Assembly (NCBI RefSeq): GCF_000494755.1
Contig: NC_022657.1
Span: forward strand, 3,262,001 to 3,326,000
Source of the DNA: Amorphoplanes friuliensis DSM 7358
Lineage (GTDB): Bacteria > Actinomycetota > Actinomycetes > Mycobacteriales > Micromonosporaceae
Length of the DNA: 64,000 bases
Direction of reading: 5' to 3'
Below are positions 58,026 to 64,000 of this stretch, piece by piece. Numbering within the stretch: the stretch's first letter is position 1; every line of letters begins with the position of its first letter. Under the pieces are notes generated by a model. That model was given only the letters and a program-made list of their open reading frames with translations. It was not told the origin of the DNA and searched no databases. Position numbers and translations under genes: made by a program.

Positions 58026-59288
58026 TCAGGCGGGCAGCCGGACCACGAACCGCGCGCCCCCGGAGACGGTGACACTGCCGTCGTGAGCAGCAACGATCTC
58101 CTTGACGATGGCCAGGCCGAGACCGCTGCCACCGGCATCACGGGCCCGGGCCTCGTCCAGCCGGACGAACCGTTCGAAGACCCGTTCGCGCTGGTCGGCG
58201 GGGATGCCGGCGCCGTCGTCCTCGACGACGAGCTCGGCGTGGCCGCCGGTGCTGCGCGTCGAGACGGTCACCTTGCTCGTGGCGTGCCGGGCGGCGTTGT
58301 CGACGAGGTTGCGGACCACCTGGGCGAGGGCGAGCTGGTCACCGCGTACGCGGGCGCCGCTGATCCCGGAGGTGTCGATCACCAGGCCGGACCGGCGGAC
58401 CCGGCGGGCCTCGGCCAGGGCCAGGTCGTCGAGGTCGACGTCCTGACGTACGCGGGTGACAGCACCGTCGTCGGCCCGGGTGAGCAGCAACAGCTGATCG
58501 ACGAGCCGTTGCATGCGCGCGGACTCCTCCAGCACCGCGGCGGCCAGCTCGCCCTCGGGCAGGGCGCCGGGATGGGCGGTGGCGACCTCGGCGACCTGAC
58601 GGATGCCGGCCAGGGGTGAACGCAGCTCGTGGGAGGCGTCCGCAACGAACCGCTGCTGCCGGACGCGTGAGCTTTCCAGCCGGCCCAGCATCTGGTTCAT
58701 GGTCCGGGCCAGCCGGTGGATCTCGTCGCGGGTGTGCGGCTCGGGCACCCGGCGTTCCAGGCGGTCACCGGTGATGTCCTCGACCTCGCGCCGGATGCGT
58801 TCGACCGGGGCCAGTGCTCGCGTCACCACCACCCAGGTCGTACCGCCGACCAGGACGAGGAGCAGGGGCAGGCCGATGAGCAGCGGAGGGATCAGCGCGG
58901 AGGTGGTGTCACCTACCTCCTCGAGGGAGGCGCGCACCGTGATCGTGTAGTCCGCGGCGTCCTCGGTCGCCTCGACCGAGGCCTGGTCACCGTCGAGCGG
59001 CGGCGAGGACCGCACGACCGTGCCGGCGGCGTCGGTGATCTGCCACGAGACGTCCTCGTCGTCGCTGTCGTCGGCCTGCTCCTGCGGCGGCAGCCCGGTG
59101 GTTTCCACCTGCGCCGCCAGGTCGGAGGCGCGCTGCTCGGCGGTGGCTTCCACGCCGTCGCGGAGCGAGCCGCGTACCAGAAGGACCAGGGTGAAGGCTC
59201 CCGCCAGCAGGGCGGCGGCGACCACGAGGACGGCCGCGGCTGTGGTCCGCAGCCGGACCGAGGCCCGGCCCGCCCGGCCGTCAGCCAC
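58026..59288 (-). CDS. Two-component sensor histidine kinase
   Basis: 420 aa from GTG 59288. Two membrane helices (about 17-38 and 133-155) enclose an acidic outside sensor region (QADDSDDEDVSWQITDAAGT). HAMP follows (RALAPVERIRREVEDITGDRLERRVP), then HisKA with His220 in FVADASHELRSPLAGIR, and HATPase with VVRNLVDNAARHA, VEDDGAGIP and GGSGLGLAIVKEIVAAH. The start overlaps the response-regulator stop by 8 bases. The acidic sensor patch could bind cations; this is inference. Confidence 0.95.
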   Translation of the reverse strand: MADGRAGRASVRLRTTAAAVLVVAAALLAGAFTLVLLVRGSLRDGVEATAEQRASDLAAQVETTGLPPQEQADDSDDEDVSWQITDAAGTVVRSSPPLDGDQASVEATEDAADYTITVRASLEEVGDTTSALIPPLLIGLPLLLVLVGGTTWVVVTRALAPVERIRREVEDITGDRLERRVPEPHTRDEIHRLARTMNQMLGRLESSRVRQQRFVADASHELRSPLAGIRQVAEVATAHPGALPEGELAAAVLEESARMQRLVDQLLLLTRADDGAVTRVRQDVDLDDLALAEARRVRRSGLVIDTSGISGARVRGDQLALAQVVRNLVDNAARHATSKVTVSTRSTGGHAELVVEDDGAGIPADQRERVFERFVRLDEARARDAGGSGLGLAIVKEIVAAHDGSVTVSGGARFVVRLPA

Positions 59289-59958
59289 CGTCGCTCGCCA
59301 ACCGGTAACCCGCGCCCCGCAGGGTCTGGATCGCCTCGCGGCCGAACGGGCGGTCGACCTTGTTGCGCAGGTGCCGGATGTAGACCTCGACGATGTTCGG
59401 GTCGCCGTCGAAGTCCGCGTCCCACACCGCGTCGAGGATCTGCCGCTTCGAGACGACGTCCCCGGTGTTCCGGGCCAGATAGAGGAGCAGCGAGAACTCC
59501 CGGGCGGTCAGATCGAGCTCGGTGTCACCCCGCCGGACCCGCCGCGCGGCCGGATCGATCCGGATGTCACCGGCCTCCAGCTGCGTCGGCCGCTCCCGCG
59601 CGCCGCGCCGCGACACCGCCCGCAGCCGGGCCACGAGCACCGGGAACGAGAACGGCTTGGTCAGATAGTCGTCGGCGCCGGTGTCGAGCCCCTCCACCTG
59701 ATCCCACTCGCCGTCCTTGGCGGTGAGCATCACGATCGGCGTCCAGTCCTTCTCCTCGCGCAGCGTCGAGCAGATGCGGTAGCCGTTCAGGCCCGGCAGC
59801 ATCAGATCGAGCACGATCACGTCGTACTCGTTCTCGCGGGCGAGCCAGAGCCCGTCGATGCCGTTCTCGGCCAGATCGACGGCAAAACCCTCGGCCTCCA
59901 GCCCCACCCGCAGGGACCAGCCGAGCCGTTTTTCGTCCTCGACCACGAGTACGCGCAT
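59281..59958 (-). CDS. OmpR-family response regulator
   Basis: 225 aa from ATG 59958, preceded by GGGAGGA. The receiver shows RVLVVEDEKRLGW, phospho-acceptor Asp51 (VIVLDLMLPG), VMLTAKDG and DYLTKPF. The winged-helix C-terminus shows ELDLTAREFSLLLYLARNTGDVVSKRQILDAVW and VEVYIRHLRNKVDRPFGREAIQTLRGAGYRL. It is first in the leftward unit RR-HK-PepSY. Repeats in its own leader and ahead of the PepSY gene suggest autoregulation. Confidence 0.96.
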   Translation of the reverse strand: MRVLVVEDEKRLGWSLRVGLEAEGFAVDLAENGIDGLWLARENEYDVIVLDLMLPGLNGYRICSTLREEKDWTPIVMLTAKDGEWDQVEGLDTGADDYLTKPFSFPVLVARLRAVSRRGARERPTQLEAGDIRIDPAARRVRRGDTELDLTAREFSLLLYLARNTGDVVSKRQILDAVWDADFDGDPNIVEVYIRHLRNKVDRPFGREAIQTLRGAGYRLASDGG

Positions 59959-59981
59959 CCGGCCATCCTCCCGCACCCGAA

Positions 59982-59997
59982 CTGAACGCCCGCTGAA
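59982..59997 (-). promoter_or_regulatory. Two TTCAG direct repeats upstream of the response regulator gene
   Basis: Plus-strand CTGAA at 59982-59986 and 59993-59997, 11 bases apart, 24 bases upstream of the regulator start, inside CTGAACGCCCGCTGAACGG. Nearly the same 19-base sequence lies ahead of the PepSY gene (58004-58021). Confidence 0.6.
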
Positions 59998-60021
59998 CGG
60001 TGCGCGGTCTAGGGTGGGCGG

Positions 60022-60327
60022 ATGTTCGCGTTAGTGGTGCGGTTCGACTGCCGGGACGAGGCCGCCGCGGTGCGGTTCGACGAGCTCACGGCGGTGGCCG
60101 TCCGTGAGATCACCGAGCTGGAGCCGGGCACCCTTGTCTATGCGACCTCGGTCGTGGACGGCGAGCCGCTCGCCCGGGTCTTCTACGAGGTATACCGGGA
60201 CCGGGACGCCTTCCGGGCGCACGAGGAGGCCGACCATGTGCGGCGCTTCCACGCGCTCAAGGATCCGCTGCTGACGGGCACCCGGGTCGAGTTCCTGACG
60301 CCGGGTGCCGCCAAGGGTCTGCCCTGA
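60022..60327 (+). CDS. ABM-type monooxygenase/dimeric alpha-beta barrel protein
   Basis: 101 aa with GGGTGG upstream. ALVVRFDCRDEAAAVRFDELTAVAVREITELEPGTLVYATSVVDGEPLARVFYEVYRDRDAFRAHEEADHVRRFHA matches the putative quinol monooxygenase (YgiN-like) form of the ABM fold. No cofactor site is expected. It diverges from the response regulator gene and ends exactly next to the stop of the converging esterase gene (no bases between), so transcripts from the two sides may interfere. Confidence 0.8.
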   Translation: MFALVVRFDCRDEAAAVRFDELTAVAVREITELEPGTLVYATSVVDGEPLARVFYEVYRDRDAFRAHEEADHVRRFHALKDPLLTGTRVEFLTPGAAKGLP

Positions 60328-61584
60328 TCAACGCCGTTGACGGGCCATCCACTGCCAGACGCTGGTGCCGTTGATCTTCGGGTCGTTGCGGGCGAGGTAG
60401 ATCCAGGACCAGTGGCCGGGGAACTGGTAGCCGTTCCAGACGACGTGGTCGTAGAGCGACATCAGCGAGCCGGGAATCAGGTCGTGCGCGTGGATCGTGT
60501 TGGGCTCCGGCGGCACCGTCGTGTCGTCGCGTGAGGTGACCAGCCAGGTGGGTGTGCGGATCTGCGTCAGCTCGGCGTCGGTGATCAGCCTGCCGCCGCC
60601 GGGCTGGAGGGAAGCGACCACCCCGCAGACGGGTACGGACGCGGCGAAGAGGTCCGGGTAGAGGTTGGTCATCTCCAGGCTCATGTAGCCGCCGTTGCTG
60701 CACCCGGCGACGTAGATCCGGTCCTGGTCGACGTGGTGCCGCCGCGCGACGTCGCGGACGATCTCGCGGATCAGCGGGGCGAAGCGGGGACCGTCCTCCA
60801 TCCAGTACGAGGTGCTCTGCGGGGCCACGACGAGGGCGCCCGCGAAGATCCGCTGGGCCTCCGGGGTGGCGAAGCCGAGCGCACCGCGGTTGGCTCGCAG
60901 CGTGGTCTCGTTGTCGTAGTAGTTGTCGGGCAGCGAGGCGCCCTCACCACCACCGTGCAGCCACACGATCAGGGGCCGCTTGTGGCTGCGCCCGGGGGAG
61001 TAGAGCCGGTATTTCATGCCCGACCCCGAGACGTGGTAGCTGAACGCGTCCACCTCGGGGTTGGACAGCCGGCCCTGCACAAAATTCCTGATCGTGACCG
61101 GGCGGCCGTGCCGCAGGACGATCGGGGCGTTCTGCGTGACGGTGTAGACGAGGTTGAGCTGGACGTTGCGGCCCCGGCTGGCGATGTAGCCGAGCGTGCC
61201 CCCGCCGGTCTGGCCCTCGCCGTGGCTGAGCTCGAGCACGATGTTGCCGCGCCGGTCGAGCCGGGCGGCGGTCACCACGCGGTCGAGGTCGTACTCGCTG
61301 TAGATGGCGTCACCGGGCGCGATCGGGATCGGGCTCGTGGCCTTGGCGTGCACGGTGAAGGTGCCGGTGGTCAGGCTCGCCGGGTCGATCCGGCCGAGCC
61401 GGGACGTGTCGAGGGTGATCGAGGTGACCTGCTCACCGCCGTCGAGCACCTCGGCGTCGAGGGTGAAACCCACGCGGGTGGCCGAATGACCACCGGCCTG
61501 AGCGGCGACGCCCGGGAGGGTCAGCCCGGCGGCGGCACCCGCGCCGACGGCCAGAACGGTGCGACGGCTGAGGGTCGAGGCCAT
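60328..61584 (-). CDS. Tat-exported esterase (PHB depolymerase/feruloyl-esterase-like)
   Basis: 418 aa. SRRTVLAVGAGAAAG is a Tat signal. Residues 35-165 form an Ig-like N-terminal domain (TLDAEVLDGGEQVTSITLDTSRLGRIDPAS). The catalytic domain has LIVWLHGGGEG (oxyanion), YVAGCSNGGYMS (Ser296), WLVTSRDDTTVPP (Asp353 or Asp354) and FPGHWSWIYLARN (His391). This architecture is shared by secreted bacterial EstA-like esterases. Substrate may be a polyester or acylated polysaccharide; not decidable here. Confidence 0.87.
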   Translation of the reverse strand: MASTLSRRTVLAVGAGAAAGLTLPGVAAQAGGHSATRVGFTLDAEVLDGGEQVTSITLDTSRLGRIDPASLTTGTFTVHAKATSPIPIAPGDAIYSEYDLDRVVTAARLDRRGNIVLELSHGEGQTGGGTLGYIASRGRNVQLNLVYTVTQNAPIVLRHGRPVTIRNFVQGRLSNPEVDAFSYHVSGSGMKYRLYSPGRSHKRPLIVWLHGGGEGASLPDNYYDNETTLRANRGALGFATPEAQRIFAGALVVAPQSTSYWMEDGPRFAPLIREIVRDVARRHHVDQDRIYVAGCSNGGYMSLEMTNLYPDLFAASVPVCGVVASLQPGGGRLITDAELTQIRTPTWLVTSRDDTTVPPEPNTIHAHDLIPGSLMSLYDHVVWNGYQFPGHWSWIYLARNDPKINGTSVWQWMARQRR

Positions 61585-61709
61585 ACGGGACTCCTCTGTT
61601 TCGGCTCCGTTTCCAAGTTCTTACAACGATGTCGGTCTATCACAGATGCATCATCCAGCGGAAGGCCGCACCGCCCGGGCCCGGCCGTCGGCTCGACGGA
61701 AAGCGCTGG

Positions 61710-62798
61710 TCAGGGAAGGAATGTGACCTCCGGGAAGGCCGGGCTCGGGCCGTCGAGGAGGTGGCCGCGGCGGTGGCGGAGGTGGAGGTCGAAGAAGGCG
61801 AGCGGGTACGCCTGCTGGATGCGGACCGCGCGGACCGGGTCGAGGGTGCCGATCCAGCTGCGGAGCTCTTCGTCGGTGAGGTTCGCGGCCTCCGCGAGCT
61901 GGGGGATCAGCACCTGGTAGTCCATGTACGAGGAGTGGATCGCGCCGTCGGCCTGGATGTTTCGGCGCCAGCCGCGCAGGTGGGACCAGAACTCGGCGAC
62001 GGCGGGTTCCGCGGCGCGGGTGTTCTCCGCCGTGATCAGCAGGAACGGCCGATCGAGGTCGGCGGGGAGCGGCGGCAGCATCGGGGCGTCGAGGCTCAGG
62101 CCGGCTCTGATGCGGCGGTCCTGGACCATCAGGCGCGCGGTTGCCGTGCCGCCCTTGGACCAGCCGAACATGCCGATGCGGTGCAGGTCGAGCGCGCGGC
62201 CCAGGCCGGCCGGAAGGGTCAGGTGCCCGAGCTGGTCGAGGACCGAGCGGACGTCGTCGGCGAAGTCCTGCGGCCCCATCGGGCGGTCCTCGCTCGGGAC
62301 GATGACCTGTCCGTCGCTCAACTGGCTGTAGGCGTCGTCCGTGTGATCCACCGTGACCACGGCGTACCCGTGGCTGGCCAGCTCTTGCACGATGACGGTG
62401 GTGTCGGCGCGGTGGTCGTGGGCGCCGTGCGAGTAGAGGACGACGGGGAAGCGTCCCGGCGCCGCGGGGGCGCCCAGGTGGCCGGCCGTCAGAGGTGACA
62501 CGGCCACGTCGGCCGCGAACCCGGCCGACTCGAGCAGGGCCGGCAGGACCGCGGCGGACAGCCAGCGGGCCCGCGGGAAGCCGGCGACGTGCCGGGCCGG
62601 GTACCAGACGCTGACCATCAGTGGGCGCTGTTCCGGACCGGGCAGCTGCATCTGCACGGTGCCCAAGGGGTGCGGGCCGGTGGGCCGCGGTAGCCGGAGC
62701 CGCGCGGTGGCCGGTGCGGCCGATGCCGGACTGCTCGGCAGGGTCGCCGCAACGGCCAGTGCGGCCAGAGCCAGTTCGCGACGGGTCAGGGAAACCAT
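61710..62798 (-). CDS. Exported alpha/beta hydrolase, PAF-acetylhydrolase-like
   Basis: 362 aa from ATG 62798 with GAGGCGCC upstream. A signal peptide (RRELALAALAVAATLPSSPASA) precedes a hydrolase: VSVWYPARH, FPVVLYSHGAHDHRAD, MFGWSKGGTATA (nucleophile Ser in GWSKG) and a C-terminal part with AIHSSYMDY. The fold resembles the platelet-activating-factor acetylhydrolase and dienelactone hydrolase-like groups. The strong GTATAC palindrome upstream suggests repression by a TetR-type protein. It converges with nothing; the esterase gene lies next on the same strand, 126 bases away. Confidence 0.85.
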   Translation of the reverse strand: MVSLTRRELALAALAVAATLPSSPASAAPATARLRLPRPTGPHPLGTVQMQLPGPEQRPLMVSVWYPARHVAGFPRARWLSAAVLPALLESAGFAADVAVSPLTAGHLGAPAAPGRFPVVLYSHGAHDHRADTTVIVQELASHGYAVVTVDHTDDAYSQLSDGQVIVPSEDRPMGPQDFADDVRSVLDQLGHLTLPAGLGRALDLHRIGMFGWSKGGTATARLMVQDRRIRAGLSLDAPMLPPLPADLDRPFLLITAENTRAAEPAVAEFWSHLRGWRRNIQADGAIHSSYMDYQVLIPQLAEAANLTDEELRSWIGTLDPVRAVRIQQAYPLAFFDLHLRHRRGHLLDGPSPAFPEVTFLP

Positions 62799-62826
62799 GG
62801 CGCCTCCTCGGTGGTGTGCGCCGAGC

Positions 62827-62845
62827 GTATACGCTGAGCGTATAC
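62827..62845. promoter_or_regulatory. 19-bp palindrome GTATACGCT-G-AGCGTATAC
   Basis: Perfect 9-bp arms around one central base, 28 bases upstream of the hydrolase start; the same bases can be read as two GAGCGTATAC direct repeats 13 bases apart. The form is typical of TetR operators. It lies between the SDR stop and the hydrolase start. Confidence 0.6.
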
Positions 62846-62888
62846 CGGGCAAGAAGCGGTGAAGAGCCCGAGCTCTCCACCGCGGTGC

Positions 62889-63761
62889 CTAGATCGACAG
62901 CAGCGACTCGTACCCGACGGCGCGGTAGAAGTCGCGGCGGATGCGGTCGCCGATGCGGAACACTTCCTCGGCGCCGTCCTGGGCCGGGTCGATGAAGACC
63001 CGGAACGGCCGCTCGCCGCGGGGCAGGCCCACGATCCGCGTGATCTCCCGGGCGACCTCGGCCGGGTCGGCGTCCGGCGGGGTCAGCGCGGCCTGCTTGC
63101 CCAGCAGGTCGTCCATCACCCCGGGATAGACCTCCTCGTACGCGTCGCGGGTCGCGGTGTCCTCGGGGTGACCGGCGTGGGCGTAGTGGTTGGTGCCGGT
63201 GGTGAACGAGCCCGGCACGACGATCGACGTCTCGATGCCGAAGCGCGACACCTCGGCGGCGTAGCTGACGGCGAGCGCGTCCTCGGCGGCCTTCGCGGCG
63301 AAGTACGGGCCCAGGTACGGCGGGGTGCCACCGCGGGCACTGCTGGAGCCGACCCAGATCAGCAGGCCTGCCCGCTGACGGCGCAGGTGGGGCAGCGCCG
63401 CACGGTTGACCCGCTGGGTGCTCAGCACGTTGGTGTCGTAGACCGAGGCCAGCTGCTCCACGGTGAACGCCTCGACCGGGCCGAGGGTCATGTGACCGGC
63501 GTTGTGGATCACCACGTCGAGGCGGCCGGACTCGTCGACGATGCGGGCGATCCCGGCGTCGACCGACGCCTGGTCGGACACGTCCAGCTCGACGCTGTGC
63601 GCGGTCCCGGCGTACGCGTCGAACTCCTTGGCGGCGGTGGCGTTGCGGCCGGCGATGTCGCGCATGCCGGCGTAGACGGTGTGACCGGCGTCGGCGAGCG
63701 CGCGGGCGGACATCGCGCCGAAGCCGCTCGACGCACCGGTGATCACGATCGTGCTGCCCAT
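62889..63761 (-). CDS. SDR-family oxidoreductase
   Basis: 290 aa from ATG 63761, with GGAGGG upstream inside the previous gene. Cofactor motif TIVITGASSGFG, NAGHMTLGPVEA, catalytic Ser in GSSSARGG and the YFAAK segment. In that segment the usual YxxxK reads YLGPYFAAK, so Tyr and Lys are present. The long C-terminal part (VFIDPAQDGAEEVFRIGDRIRRDFY) fits classical SDRs of this length acting on ketones or alcohols with NAD(P). TGATG overlap couples it to the upstream SDR. Confidence 0.9.
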   Translation of the reverse strand: MGSTIVITGASSGFGAMSARALADAGHTVYAGMRDIAGRNATAAKEFDAYAGTAHSVELDVSDQASVDAGIARIVDESGRLDVVIHNAGHMTLGPVEAFTVEQLASVYDTNVLSTQRVNRAALPHLRRQRAGLLIWVGSSSARGGTPPYLGPYFAAKAAEDALAVSYAAEVSRFGIETSIVVPGSFTTGTNHYAHAGHPEDTATRDAYEEVYPGVMDDLLGKQAALTPPDADPAEVAREITRIVGLPRGERPFRVFIDPAQDGAEEVFRIGDRIRRDFYRAVGYESLLSI

Positions 63762-64000
63762 CAGATGATCCCTCCGTTGGTGTAGATGATCTGCCCGTTG
63801 ACCCACCGGGCCGGACCGGCGAGGAACGCCACGGTCTCGGCGATGTCCTCCGGGCGGCCGAGGCGTTCCAGCGGTGACATGGCGGTCAGGTGGTCGACGA
63901 CGGCCTGCGGTTTGCCGTCGAGGAAGAGCGGGGTGGCGGTCGGGCCGGGAGCGACGGCGTTGACGGTGACGTCGCGCCCGCGCAGCTCCTTGGCGAGGAT
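63761..64000 (-). CDS. SDR-family oxidoreductase (C-terminal part, runs off the window)
   Basis: The last 79 codons are visible: ILAKELRGRDVTVNAVAPGPTATPLFL, then MSPLERLGRPEDIAETVAFLAGPARWVNGQIIYTNGG. This is the classical SDR ending (NAVAPGPT, GQxIxxNGG) of the 3-oxoacyl-reductase-like type. Catalytic residues are beyond the window edge. The stop overlaps the start of the next SDR, so both are likely made from one mRNA and may act in one pathway. Confidence 0.85.
   Translation of the reverse strand: MLAKELRGRDVTVNAVAPGPTATPLFLDGKPQAVVDHLTAMSPLERLGRPEDIAETVAFLAGPARWVNGQIIYTNGGII

Overview
The window is a GC-rich chromosomal stretch from a filamentous actinobacterium. Codon use, frequent GTG and TTG starts, twin-arginine signal peptides, a furA-katG pair, MmyB-type and WYL regulators and a spore photoproduct lyase homologue suggest Micromonosporaceae, probably Actinoplanes-like; this assignment is inference. 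No tRNA, rRNA, CRISPR array, insertion sequence, phage gene or integrase was seen, and no gene-free gap exceeds about 300 bases. It reads as an ordinary chromosome arm rich in regulators, hydrolases and transporters.

Layout. 1-2.1 kb: 3' part of a secreted GH2/LamG glycosidase with a strong terminator. 2.1-9.4 kb: LysR, GntR and WYL regulators, a peptidoglycan amidase, membrane proteins, a PEBP protein and a VOC protein. 9.4-15.2 kb: secreted PhoX-type phosphatase, patatin, secreted phospholipase C and the spore photoproduct lyase homologue. 15.3-21.3 kb: a DUF3800-like protein, then a leftward AraC-ABM-esterase-methyltransferase-LtrA-SMP30 series. 21.4-23.1 kb: ECF sigma factor with a membrane-anchored HAF-repeat partner and a likely autoregulated promoter. 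24-26.7 kb: furA-katG. 28.4-37.3 kb: a mannan-use locus (GH26 mannanase, GH2 beta-mannosidase, sugar ABC transporter, a LacI-type sensor lacking its DNA-binding domain, and a divergent ROK repressor). 37.3-40.9 kb: DUF998, DUF6188 and YtxH-like proteins, an MmyB-type regulator and a divergent oxidoreductase. 40.9-46.5 kb: a helicase-nuclease protein and a penicillin-binding protein fused to a beta-lactamase-like domain. 46.6-53.8 kb: second MmyB-type regulator, hemerythrin, MFS exporter, two-gene ABC exporter, DUF389 and a GGDEF enzyme. 53.9-64 kb: two VOC proteins, a frameshifted nuclease gene, an EF-hand hydrolase, a PepSY/sensor-kinase/response-regulator locus, two secreted hydrolases and two coupled SDRs (the last cut by the window edge).

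How the genes fit together. In the mannan locus the secreted GH26 would cut mannan, the lipoprotein and two permeases import the oligosaccharides, and the cytoplasmic GH2 enzyme trims mannose; the binding-protein, permease and GH2 genes are chained by 4-bp overlaps. The response regulator gene, its kinase gene and the PepSY gene share TTCAG direct repeats upstream of both ends of the locus, suggesting autoregulation and control of the PepSY protein.

Most unusual points: eight exact-length 42-bp tandem units, each with an internal palindrome, translated inside the beta-mannosidase; a nearly perfect 57-bp tandem duplication inside the helicase-nuclease; the transglycosylase/transpeptidase/beta-lactamase-like fusion; the HTH-less LacI sensor; and several regulator genes whose -10 elements imply leaderless mRNAs.
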